A DNA stretch of 30,351 nt from a virus: positions 1-30,351 of the IMG/VR virus record IMGVR_UViG_3300042900_000613, one strand, 5' to 3'. The notes under the pieces are model-generated. The model had not been told where the DNA came from. It saw only the letters and a program-made list of their open reading frames with translations, and did not search any database. Every line of letters begins with the position of its first letter. The first letter of the stretch is position 1. Below are positions 1 to 6,431 of the stretch, one piece after another. Made by a program: the position numbers and the translations under genes.

Positions 1-488
1 ACAAGAGATTCATTGAAGTTGAATTGGTTTTTCCAACTACTGCCGACACCATGAAGACTAGTTTATATCGCTGGGAACGTATGTGTCGGTTATTTGCCGA
101 TACGGTGCTACATGAGATTATTCACACTAGACAATATCGTGCTAGAAATTTCAAAGACATTCCCGGATACGAAAGCACAGCCTATTACGCCAAAGATCGT
201 CGAGAACAAGAGTATTACGGACACCGAGATGAAATGGGCGCACACTCATTTAATCTAGCACAAGAACTGATTGATAAATTTGGTTTTGAAATTAGCGATA
301 TTAAAGAATATTTAGATAGCCCTGTTCCAAAAAGAGTTCGTCCAAATAGTTGGGGACGTTTTATGAAGGCTTTTGAATATGATCATAGTCATCCAAAAGT
401 CGTTCAAATGAAACGAAAAATAATGACCCAATTAGAAAATGCCTACTTAGGCAAACCATTTAAGACAACAAATCACTTGACATACTAA
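1..488 (+). CDS. HExxH zinc metallopeptidase-like phage protein (5' truncated)
   Basis: The reading frame is open to the left edge of the window, so the N-terminus lies outside; a TTG at 24 is only an internal start candidate. The visible part carries HEIIH about 30 residues after that TTG, the classical zinc-binding HExxH of metallopeptidases, followed about 40 residues later by an acidic D-E-M-G-A-H-S stretch that could supply the third metal ligand. No membrane segment or signal peptide is visible in the retained part. The C-terminal 50 residues are basic and not recognised. The layout recalls small SprT/gluzincin-like phage proteins, but no substrate can be assigned. The end of the gene overlaps the -35 box of the next promoter. 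Confidence 0.6.
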   Translation, partial: KRFIEVELVFPTTADTMKTSLYRWERMCRLFADTVLHEIIHTRQYRARNFKDIPGYESTAYYAKDRREQEYYGHRDEMGAHSFNLAQELIDKFGFEISDIKEYLDSPVPKRVRPNSWGRFMKAFEYDHSHPKVVQMKRKIMTQLENAYLGKPFKTTNHLTY

Positions 489-505
489 CTGTTAGACTGT
501 ATAAT
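477..505 (+). promoter_or_regulatory. Consensus sigma70-type promoter of the DNA ligase gene
   Basis: TTGACA (477-482), 17-base spacer, TATAAT (500-505): both hexamers match the consensus exactly. The -35 box lies in the last codons of the preceding gene. The spacer holds a small palindrome CTAACTGTTAG (485-495). Transcription should begin near 512, giving a leader of about 26 bases with GGAG (529-532) placed 5 bases before the ATG at 538. Confidence 0.8.
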
Positions 506-520
506 ATACACTTATACAGT
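496..520. promoter_or_regulatory. Palindromic operator candidate over the -10 box
   Basis: ACTGTATAA (496-504) and TTATACAGT (512-520) form a perfect 9-base inverted repeat with a 7-base centre that covers the -10 box and start site. The same arms (ACTGTATA / TATACAG) recur over the -10 box of the promoter at 17019-17046. The position suits a repressor. The spacing differs from the LexA box (CTGT-N8-ACAG). Confidence 0.55.
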
Positions 521-537
521 TAATTATTGGAGTTGAT

Positions 538-1857
538 ATGAGCGTTTGTGCTAGCCATATTTGGTCATTGGAAAGTCATCCAAGCCGTTTAAACAAAGAA
601 GCAATTATTGAAGCCATTGCCCAAGAAGGAAATAGTGAATTCTTTCAAGGCGCACGTCTTGCTCTAGACCCTATGATTACATTTGGATTGAAACAGATCC
701 CGGAGAAAAAAGATGAAGATGGTGCTGGCTTACCTTGGGATAGTTTTAGTCTCATTATTACTGGTTTTGTTAATCGTAGCCTCACAGGCAACCTTGCCCG
801 TGACACTGTTGCTAAAATGATGGCCAGTGCCACTAAGGCTGAATGGAATGGATGGTATCGACGCATACTGATCAAAGATCTGCGTTGCGGTGTTAGTGAA
901 AAAACAATTAACAAGGTTGTAGAGAAACAATGGCCCGACTATGCTATTCCAGTGTTTGGCTGTCAATTGGCACATGACAGTGCTAATCATGAAGCCAAAG
1001 TTTCTGGTAAGAAATTTATTGAAGTTAAACTGGACGGTGTCCGTGTGGTCACTATTGTTCGTGTCGACGGTCGGGTGGACATGTTTAGTCGCAACGGCAA
1101 GGAACTTGTAAACTTTCCACATGTTACCGAACAGATCAGTGCAGTGGTTAAAAAGGCGCCACCTAAGTATGATCTAGTGCTTGACGGTGAAATTATGAGT
1201 AGTAGTTTCCAAGACTTGATGACGCAGGTGCATCGTAAAAGCGATGTTAAGGCTAACGATGCTATTTTGAATTTGTTTGACATGTGTCCACTTGAAGACT
1301 TTGAAAAAGGATTTTGGAATAAGAGTCAAACAGTTCGTAGTCAAATGGTGCAGGCTTGGGTAGAACAGAATAATGAGATGTTGCCTAATGTTACTTGCCT
1401 TGCTAATGAACTGGTTGATTTGGATACAGATGAGGGTCAGTTGCGTTACAAAGAAATCAACGCACAGGCAGTGGCAGGTGGCTACGAAGGCATTATGATT
1501 AAAGATCCTCTTGCTGGTTACGAATGTAAACGTAGTGTAGCATGGTTGAAGTTAAAGCCATTTATCGAAGTATCATTGGAGGTAGTAGATGTCGAAGAAG
1601 GAACAGGACGAAACGTTGGCCGGCTTGGAGCGATTGTCTGTGAAGGCGTCGACGACGGAAAGACTATTCGGGTCAATGTGGGCAGTGGTTTTAGCGATAA
1701 TGGCCGCGATACTCATTGGGCTTCACGTGATTCCCTACTTGGTCAGATCGTGGAAGTGCGAGCAGATGCAGTCACTCAAAACCAGGACGGAACATACAGT
1801 TTGCGATTTCCAAGGTTCCTACGGTTCCGTGGATTTGAAGTAGGAGAGAAGATTTAA
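538..1857 (+). CDS. ATP-dependent DNA ligase
   Basis: Seals nicks in duplex DNA during phage replication and repair, using ATP and a covalent lysyl-AMP intermediate. The nucleotidyltransferase motifs are in order: motif I KLDG with catalytic K164, motif III LDGEIM around E218, motif IV EGIMIKD at E317, and motif V WLKLKP with K338 and K340. A C-terminal OB-fold follows, with the RLGA and VGSGFSD segments typical of phage ligases. At 439 residues it is close to the size of T4 and T7-type ligases and appears complete. The ATG at 538 has GGAG 5 bases upstream and its own consensus promoter. A second reading frame with a good ribosome binding site is nested in its OB-fold coding region (1589-1843). 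Confidence 0.95.
   Translation: MSVCASHIWSLESHPSRLNKEAIIEAIAQEGNSEFFQGARLALDPMITFGLKQIPEKKDEDGAGLPWDSFSLIITGFVNRSLTGNLARDTVAKMMASATKAEWNGWYRRILIKDLRCGVSEKTINKVVEKQWPDYAIPVFGCQLAHDSANHEAKVSGKKFIEVKLDGVRVVTIVRVDGRVDMFSRNGKELVNFPHVTEQISAVVKKAPPKYDLVLDGEIMSSSFQDLMTQVHRKSDVKANDAILNLFDMCPLEDFEKGFWNKSQTVRSQMVQAWVEQNNEMLPNVTCLANELVDLDTDEGQLRYKEINAQAVAGGYEGIMIKDPLAGYECKRSVAWLKLKPFIEVSLEVVDVEEGTGRNVGRLGAIVCEGVDDGKTIRVNVGSGFSDNGRDTHWASRDSLLGQIVEVRADAVTQNQDGTYSLRFPRFLRFRGFEVGEKI
1589..1843 (+). CDS. Possible nested small membrane protein (overlaps ligase)
   Basis: An 84-codon frame, out of phase with the ligase, starts at ATG 1589 behind GGAGGT (1578-1583), an excellent Shine-Dalgarno at ideal distance. 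The product has a charged N-terminus (about 28 residues), one hydrophobic stretch of about 20 residues (W-A-V-V-L-A-I-M-A-A onward) and a short polar tail with two cysteines: the plan of a small single-pass membrane protein such as a holin/spanin-type or stress peptide. It ends 14 bases before the ligase stop and just ahead of the exported hydrolase gene. The ligase frame is certainly real here, so this could be a chance open frame. No family was recognised. Confidence 0.3.
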   Translation: MSKKEQDETLAGLERLSVKASTTERLFGSMWAVVLAIMAAILIGLHVIPYLVRSWKCEQMQSLKTRTEHTVCDFQGSYGSVDLK

Positions 1858-1866
1858 GGCATCAAT

Positions 1867-2658
1867 ATGAAGTATTTTATTTCGCTAATCATCAGTATGT
1901 GGTGCATGGTAATACATGCTCAAGAACATGTAAAAGTCAACGGAACTAGTGCTGAGTTGTATACGAACACCACTAGGGCGCCTACCATTCTATATGTACC
2001 AGGTTGCAATGGACTAGATTTTATTGGAAAAGAATACCAATTATTTCATCGCAATAAATTTAAAGAAATATGGCCTAATGCAAACTTTGTGATTTCACAA
2101 TATGTTAACGACTATACAAACGGATCAGTTGACGGTAGATGTCATTGGTCGGGCGACGACAACAGATTAAAAGGCCGCCAAAGTTGGGATCAGGCTCTAC
2201 ACACTATAGAACTTGCAAAATGGATTAAACTTCAACCATGGTCGAATGGCCAAGTACATTTGTTTGGATTTAGTTGGGGTGGTAGAGTAGGTATTTGGAT
2301 ACCTGGAGATCGACACGGTACTGCTGGTATATTTGAGTCTGTAGCATTAATTTGGCCAGATTGTCGCCCTGTTCATAAAATTCAGGCAGGTGTGTTACAC
2401 ACTCCTACACGTATTTGGGCAACCGAAGAAGACCCATTAAGTATTCCTAAAAATTGTCCTAACTATTTTAAATCGCCGACAGATAAACTAACGTTGTCTT
2501 TATTTCCTGGCAATAGTCACGATTGGTTCAGTGGACCGTTTGGTCAGCCATATACTCGATGGTGGCCGGTACAGCGTGTAATAGTAAATCACGGGTACAA
2601 TGAAAATTGGACTAATCAGACTTTTAAAGATTGGAAAGAATGGGTTGATCAACTATGA
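1867..2658 (+). CDS. Exported alpha/beta-hydrolase (dienelactone hydrolase-like)
   Basis: The first 18 residues are a short basic start, a hydrophobic core and an AQ cleavage region, so the enzyme should be exported to the periplasm. The mature part has the alpha/beta-hydrolase order: a beta-strand with LYVPGCNG (oxyanion region), the nucleophile elbow GFSWGG with S136, an acid candidate D189 in the segment WATEEDPL, and H218 in NSHDW. The triad and spacing fit dienelactone hydrolase-like serine hydrolases; the substrate is unknown. It follows the ligase with a 9-base gap (AAGG, 1856-1859) and overlaps the next gene by ATGA, suggesting cotranslation. A secreted hydrolase is unusual for a phage; it could act on envelope esters. 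Confidence 0.8.
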   Translation: MKYFISLIISMWCMVIHAQEHVKVNGTSAELYTNTTRAPTILYVPGCNGLDFIGKEYQLFHRNKFKEIWPNANFVISQYVNDYTNGSVDGRCHWSGDDNRLKGRQSWDQALHTIELAKWIKLQPWSNGQVHLFGFSWGGRVGIWIPGDRHGTAGIFESVALIWPDCRPVHKIQAGVLHTPTRIWATEEDPLSIPKNCPNYFKSPTDKLTLSLFPGNSHDWFSGPFGQPYTRWWPVQRVIVNHGYNENWTNQTFKDWKEWVDQL

Positions 2659-2879
2659 AGATAAGTAGTAAAACAACTAATATTACAACCATACGGCCAG
2701 GTGATGATAAGTTTATGCTTAATGACGGGGTTGTTATGTGTCCCAGAGCAGGATTTGAAATTAGTCAAAATTGCCCTGCGGAATATAAAAGTATCTTTAT
2801 CACTGCTATAAATGCAGGATGGATTAAACCTGTAGCACATGTCTATGGTAAAGAACTAACAATGGATGCATTACGTTAA
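2655..2879 (+). CDS. Small conserved-type phage protein, unknown function
   Basis: Starts at the ATGA overlap with the hydrolase stop, so it is probably made by translational coupling. The 74-residue product has no signal peptide and no membrane segment. Its centre reads C-P-R-A-G-F-E-I-S and then C-P-A-E-Y, with two cysteines in similar Cys-Pro contexts, followed by a stretch ending V-A-H-V-Y-G-K-E-L-T. This resembles small proteins I associate with T4-like aquatic phages, but I cannot name a function. It ends 25 bases before the Bax-inhibitor gene. Confidence 0.6.
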   Translation: MKISSKTTNITTIRPGDDKFMLNDGVVMCPRAGFEISQNCPAEYKSIFITAINAGWIKPVAHVYGKELTMDALR

Positions 2880-2886
2880 TTAAATA
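2879..2886 (+). promoter_or_regulatory. T4-like late promoter candidate (ATTAAATA)
   Basis: ATTAAATA lies in the 25-base gap before the Bax-inhibitor-like gene and differs from TATAAATA at two positions. A start site about 6 bases further on would leave the AAGGAG (2893-2898) in the transcript. The region is AT-rich, so a chance match is possible. Confidence 0.3.
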
Positions 2887-2904
2887 AATTACAAGGAGAA
2901 AATT

Positions 2905-3594
2905 ATGTTTGGAACAACTTATACAGGCGGAATGTCATATCGTTCTGCAAGCGAAATTAATTCAGCAATGGGGCGTGTCTATGGACACATGAGCCTTGCT
3001 GTTATTGTATCAATGATTGTCAGTTATTTTGTAGGATCTAGTCCAGAGTTATTGGCATTCTTTTTTACAGGTGTGTTAAAGTGGATTGTAATCTTTGCAC
3101 CGCTAGTGGCAATTTTTGGCGTTGCTGTAATCCTAGGTAATAATCCAAGTAAGGGCGTAGCACAGTTATGCTTACATGGCTTTGCCGCATTGATGGGATT
3201 GAGTTTTGCTACAATCTTTGCAGTGTTCACTATGGGCAGTATTGTGTCAGCGTTTATGGGTGCGGCCATCCTGTTTGGTGTTATGAGTGGCTATGGCTAC
3301 TTTACCAAACAGAGTCTAGACAACGTTGGCAAGTTTATGTTTGTTGGTTTAATTGCAATCATCATTGCCAGTATTGTTAATATCTTTATTGGATCAACTG
3401 TGATGCAGATGGTAATCTCAGCACTGGCAATTATCATCTTCCTAGGCCTCACTGCTTACGATACACAGAAGATTCGTGAAGAACTTAGTGTAGAAGCCAG
3501 TGATGTTGCAGAAGTACGTGGTGCTCTGACTTTGTACATGGACTTTATTAACTTGTTTATTAACCTGTTACAACTGTTTGGAGATCGTAAATGA
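2905..3594 (+). CDS. Bax inhibitor-1 / YccA / TMBIM family membrane protein
   Basis: A polytopic inner-membrane protein with about seven hydrophobic segments between residues 28 and 225. The family signature is clear near the C-terminus: LTAYDTQKIRE with D186, and YMDFINLFINLL with D213. These match the two aspartates (D171 and D195) that form the pH-sensing latch of Bacillus YetJ, a calcium leak channel of this family. At 229 residues it is full length. AAGGAG lies 6 bases before the ATG. It overlaps the next gene at TGATG, so the two are translationally coupled. In the phage it may tune membrane calcium/pH homeostasis or delay host death or lysis; that role is inference. Confidence 0.9.
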   Translation: MFGTTYTGGMSYRSASEINSAMGRVYGHMSLAVIVSMIVSYFVGSSPELLAFFFTGVLKWIVIFAPLVAIFGVAVILGNNPSKGVAQLCLHGFAALMGLSFATIFAVFTMGSIVSAFMGAAILFGVMSGYGYFTKQSLDNVGKFMFVGLIAIIIASIVNIFIGSTVMQMVISALAIIIFLGLTAYDTQKIREELSVEASDVAEVRGALTLYMDFINLFINLLQLFGDRK

Positions 3595-4001
3595 TGCGTG
3601 AATATATTAACATTGTTTTGACAGAAAACGCCATTGAACAGTTTGCTAGTTTAGCGCATGACGAATGGCGTAGATCATTGCCGCCCAACGAACAAAATGA
3701 ACCCAGGATGCGAAGCAAAAACGGTGGTCCAAAAGCAGATATCAATGTGCCTTTTGATCAATTACACCCAACAGCACAACAAGAAAATCTAGCAGCAGGT
3801 CAAGCAGCCGCTGAGGCAGTTAGTAAGTTTCCCAACAATCTTGAACAAGCCGCAGAGTACATTCACATTGAATGGATGAAACGTAATCCCCAGGATGACT
3901 ATAACGCGGCACAACATAAATCGTATGATGAGTTGCCCGAAGATGAAAAAGAAAAAGATCGTGTTCATGTTAGAACTATGATGAAACTGATGAGAAAATA
4001 A
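3591..4001 (+). CDS. RyR-domain-like small protein, coupled to the BI-1 gene
   Basis: The C-terminal half has the pattern of prokaryotic/phage RyR domains: A-A-E-Y-I-H-I-E-W-M-K-R-N-P, then H-K-S-Y-D-E-L-P-E-D-E-K-E-K-D-R, then T-M-M-K-L-M. The N-terminal half seems to repeat it in weaker form (F-A-S-L-A-H-D-E-W-R-R, then V-P-F-D-Q-L-H-P-T-A-Q-Q-E-N), so the 136 residues may hold two tandem copies. There is no signal peptide or membrane segment. The start is ATG 3591 (or the adjacent ATG 3594), overlapping the upstream stop, with GGAG at 3580-3583. RyR domains in prokaryotes have no settled function. The assignment rests on pattern recognition. Confidence 0.6.
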   Translation: MMREYINIVLTENAIEQFASLAHDEWRRSLPPNEQNEPRMRSKNGGPKADINVPFDQLHPTAQQENLAAGQAAAEAVSKFPNNLEQAAEYIHIEWMKRNPQDDYNAAQHKSYDELPEDEKEKDRVHVRTMMKLMRK

Positions 4002-4002
4002 A

Positions 4003-4833
4003 ATGAGAAGTAACTATTGGTCATGCACTAAGTTTGCAGACTGGATCCGAGGAACACCTAAACGAGGTGCCTTAACTGCGGATGGTTGGGCAGAATGGGA
4101 AGATGAAGCCAAAGGCTACAATCCTGTTCGTTACTGGATTGCTGAAGAGGCTCTGGACGCAATTCAAAATTTTATCTGGTGGCCAGTGGATCAATTATAT
4201 GCTTTCAAATATTATATCAACAACCGTTTTGTTACCCGCACTAATAGTCTTACCGCTCATCCCAGGGATATTAAGCCTGGCCAGTGGCAAGACGTGGGGA
4301 ACCGCTTTTTGCCTTGCCTATTCAATGAGCTTGTTGATTTTGTTGAAATAGAAACTGCATGGAGTCACATTGCTTGGGGTGACAAGGAAGACCGTGCAAA
4401 ATACAATGCTCCATTCTGGGCTACAGGTTGGTTCCGTTGGCGGACTTGGCGTTGCCCACAAGCCGGACTTGATCATCTTGACTGGGCAATGACACTGACC
4501 AATGAAGAATGGTTAGAAGAAGGTGAAAAACACACTGCTGAACCTACTTCCCAAGCCGTACGTGCTAAAGAAATAAAAGAACTTTATCTATGGTGGACCA
4601 CTGTTTATCCTAATCGTCCTGACCCACACGATGCTAGTGGCTGGAGTGACTACTGCGAAAAGGCTCGGCTACTAAATGATGGCAGACTTTTTGGTAGCAA
4701 GAAGACTCCTGAACTCGAAGAACTCAGCACACGTTCACATGAACTACTACAGAAGATTGAAGCAGACTATGCGGCAGAAGACGAAGCCATGATGATCCGT
4801 TTAATCAAGGCTCGCGACAGTCTTTGGACATAA
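4003..4833 (+). CDS. Trp-rich conserved phage protein, unknown function
   Basis: A 276-residue soluble protein starting one base after the preceding stop. It is strikingly rich in tryptophan, with aromatic clusters such as FIWWPVDQLYAFKYY (residues about 58-72) and GWFRWRTWRCP (about 147-157), and ends in an acidic helical tail with coiled-coil character. No catalytic motif or membrane segment is evident. The N-terminal segment (F-A-D-W-I-R-G-T-P-K, then R-Y-W-I-A-E-E-A-L-D) recalls a protein found in T4-like marine phages, whose role I do not know. Its stop lies next to the pho box of pstS. Confidence 0.7.
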   Translation: MRSNYWSCTKFADWIRGTPKRGALTADGWAEWEDEAKGYNPVRYWIAEEALDAIQNFIWWPVDQLYAFKYYINNRFVTRTNSLTAHPRDIKPGQWQDVGNRFLPCLFNELVDFVEIETAWSHIAWGDKEDRAKYNAPFWATGWFRWRTWRCPQAGLDHLDWAMTLTNEEWLEEGEKHTAEPTSQAVRAKEIKELYLWWTTVYPNRPDPHDASGWSDYCEKARLLNDGRLFGSKKTPELEELSTRSHELLQKIEADYAAEDEAMMIRLIKARDSLWT

Positions 4834-4835
4834 TT

Positions 4836-4870
4836 TTGTAATCATTTTGTAATCTCTTTGTGTTTAAATA
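4836..4870 (+). promoter_or_regulatory. Pho box (three 11-base-spaced repeats) and -10/late box of pstS
   Basis: TTGTAAT (4836-4842), TTGTAAT (4847-4853) and TTGTGTT (4858-4864) are heptamers starting exactly 11 bases apart, the geometry of PhoB boxes (7-base direct repeats with 4-base spacers). TTTAAATA (4863-4870) then provides either a -10 element, with the repeats replacing the -35 as in pho promoters, or a T4-like late box. PstS translation starts at 4896. Phage pstS under host PhoB control is established for cyanophages. Confidence 0.75.
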
Positions 4871-4895
4871 ATGTTGTTACACAAGGAGATTTACC

Positions 4896-5900
4896 GTGAA
4901 CAAACTACTAGCAATTTTACTAGCCGCAGTGACAATGTCAGCGCAAGCCGCAGACATTACTGGAGCAGGCGCTACATTTCCATTCCCAATCTATGCCAAG
5001 TGGGCTGAAGGCTACAAAAAAGCCACAGGTACAGGCATGAACTATCAAAGCATTGGATCATCAGGTGGTATTAGACAAATCAACGCAAAGACCGTAGACT
5101 TTGGTGCTACAGACGCACCAGTAAGCGGTGAGAACTTGGACAAGATGGGTCAGGTTCAATTTCCTGCTATCATTGGCGGAACAGTTCCAGTAGTAAACTT
5201 AGATGGTTTCAAGCCAGGCGAACTACGCATCACTGGTCCAGTTATGGCTGAAGTGTTTATGGGCAACATTGCCAAGTGGAATGATCCTAAACTTCAAGCA
5301 TTGAATCCAGGTAAACAACTACCAGATCAGCCTATTACTATTGTACATCGTGCTGATGGTTCAGGCACAACATTCAACTGGACAGACTATTTGAGCACTG
5401 TTAGCCCAGAGTGGCTACAGCGTGTGGGTCGAGGCGCTGCTGTTAAGTGGCCTGCTGCTAGTTCAGTAGGTGGTAAAGGCAACGAAGGTATTGCAGCCAA
5501 TGTGAACAGAATCAAAGGCTCAATTGGTTATGTAGAGTATGCTTATGTTAAGAAAAACAACATGACATTCCTACAACTACAAAACAAAAGTGGCAAGTAT
5601 GTTAGTCCAGATGACCTAACATTTGCCGCAGCCGCAGACGGTGCTGATTGGTTCTCAGTTCCTGGTATGGGACTGAGTATTGTGGATCAAAAGAATCCCA
5701 ATGCTTGGCCAGTGAGTTCAGCCAGTTTCATCATTATGTACAAGACTCCTGTTAACAAAGCCAACAGTGATGAAGTGTTAAAGTTCTTTGACTGGGCATT
5801 CAAGAATGGCAAGAAAGATGCCGCAGACTTAGATTATGTGGCACTACCCGACACACTAACAAAGCAGATTCGTGAGCGTGTTTGGACACAAATTAAATAA
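4896..5900 (+). CDS. pstS: Phosphate-binding periplasmic protein PstS
   Basis: High-affinity phosphate receptor feeding the host PstCAB transporter. It starts with GTG at 4896 behind AAGGAGA. Residues 1-18 are a Sec signal peptide ending AQA, followed by the family start ADITGAGATFPFPIY. Phosphate-binding segments are present in order: GATFP, SIGSSGG, DFGATDAP, and RADGSGTTF with its Arg-Asp-Gly-Ser-Gly-Thr cluster. The length, 334 residues, matches bacterial PstS (about 346 in E. coli) and no frame damage is seen. It sits directly behind an apparent pho box, so it is probably induced under phosphate starvation. No other pst gene is nearby, as usual for phage copies that work with the host permease. 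Confidence 0.96.
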   Translation: MNKLLAILLAAVTMSAQAADITGAGATFPFPIYAKWAEGYKKATGTGMNYQSIGSSGGIRQINAKTVDFGATDAPVSGENLDKMGQVQFPAIIGGTVPVVNLDGFKPGELRITGPVMAEVFMGNIAKWNDPKLQALNPGKQLPDQPITIVHRADGSGTTFNWTDYLSTVSPEWLQRVGRGAAVKWPAASSVGGKGNEGIAANVNRIKGSIGYVEYAYVKKNNMTFLQLQNKSGKYVSPDDLTFAAAADGADWFSVPGMGLSIVDQKNPNAWPVSSASFIIMYKTPVNKANSDEVLKFFDWAFKNGKKDAADLDYVALPDTLTKQIRERVWTQIK

Positions 5901-5984
5901 AATTGTGTAAACGATTACAGAGGCTACCGCGTTATATATATGTAGGATATAAATTTCTACATTAACTAAAAAGGAAACTTTATC

Positions 5985-6203
5985 ATGAAATTGATCGCAA
6001 CTCTGATCGCAACTCTGATCGCAACAATGTTTGCCGCTACTGCGTTTGCTCAAGCACCTGCTGCCAAGAAAGAAGAAAAGAAGGCTGATGCCAAGCCTGC
6101 TGTTACAGCACCAGCACCAGCACCTGCCGCTAGCGCAACAGCAACGCCTTCCAAAAGTGAGCCTGCTAAGAAAGACGACAAGAAAGAGCCAGCTAAGAAG
6201 TAA
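5985..6203 (+). CDS. Small secreted Ala/Lys/Pro-rich peptide
   Basis: A 72-residue product: a signal peptide (about residues 1-22, ending FAQA) followed by a disordered mature part made almost only of Ala, Lys, Pro, Glu, Asp and Thr, ending EPAKK. The hydrophobic core is built from a 12-base tandem repeat giving L-I-A-T three times. AAGGAAA precedes the ATG by about 9 bases. TATAAATT (5948-5955) upstream lies between ATGTAG and CTACAT arms (5940-5962) and could be a late-promoter relative. Similar Lys/Ala/Pro-rich secreted peptides are common in Burkholderiales, a weak host hint. A second gene of the same design lies at 6432-6656. Function unknown. Confidence 0.7.
   Translation: MKLIATLIATLIATMFAATAFAQAPAAKKEEKKADAKPAVTAPAPAPAASATATPSKSEPAKKDDKKEPAKK
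5991..6026 (+). repeat. 12-base tandem repeat, three copies
   Basis: Three head-to-tail copies of YTGATCGCAACW (5991-6002, 6003-6014, 6015-6026) differ only at the first base of copy 1 and the last base of copy 3. They encode L-I-A-T three times within the signal-peptide core, so copy number would change core length by four residues per unit without a frameshift. Confidence 0.9.
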
Positions 6204-6204
6204 T

Positions 6205-6384
6205 CCAAAAGATCTAGAGGATAGTGAACTTGAAGTCAACGACGAGATCACTTTTGGTCGTAATCGACAATCAGAAAGATTTGGTAAACTAGTCGAAGAC
6301 GACGAATTATCAGATCATATAAAATTTAGATTATGGCTATCTAGACAAATTGCATTGGCAAAATACAGACAAGTCCATGGTTAA
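6205..6384 (+). pseudogene. Orphan C-terminal reading-frame remnant
   Basis: After the stop of the preceding gene, a frame one base out of phase stays open for 60 codons and reads like real protein: an acidic start (L-E-D-S-E-L-E-V-N-D-E-I), then S-E-R-F-G-K-L-V-E-D-D-E-L-S-D-H and an amphipathic segment F-R-L-W-L-S-R-Q-I-A-L-A-K-Y-R. There is no ATG, GTG or TTG in frame within this part; the frame continues upstream only as a shadow of the Lys-rich gene. AGAGG (6216-6220) precedes it but no start follows at the right distance. It could be the 3' remnant of a gene cut by insertion of the secreted-peptide gene, or be reached by +1 frameshifting at the AAG-TAA stop. Confidence 0.4.
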
Positions 6385-6385
6385 T

Positions 6386-6401
6386 AGCCCTGGGCTTTTT
6401 T
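6386..6401 (+). terminator. Weak rho-independent terminator
   Basis: AGCC-CTG-GGCT (6386-6396) is a 4-base stem with a 3-base loop running directly into six T residues (6396-6401). It is short but GC-rich and sits just after the stop of the orphan frame. Confidence 0.4.
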
Positions 6402-6431
6402 GTGTAAATAAATAATCAAAAGGAGACTGCT

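Noticed and set aside
496-520. LexA/SOS box reading of CTGT...ACAG
   Set aside because: LexA boxes in E. coli-type hosts are CTGT-N8-ACAG. Here the spacing is 15 bases, and 11 bases at 17038-17056.
987-1283. Minus-strand open frames within the ligase gene (also 645-914 and 730-1122)
   Set aside because: The ligase frame has all catalytic motifs; the antisense frames have no ribosome binding site and look like low-complexity shadows.
4082-4351. Hydrophobic 89-codon frame inside the Trp-rich gene
   Set aside because: It has no good Shine-Dalgarno. The hydrophobicity follows from the Trp/Tyr-rich codons of the real frame.
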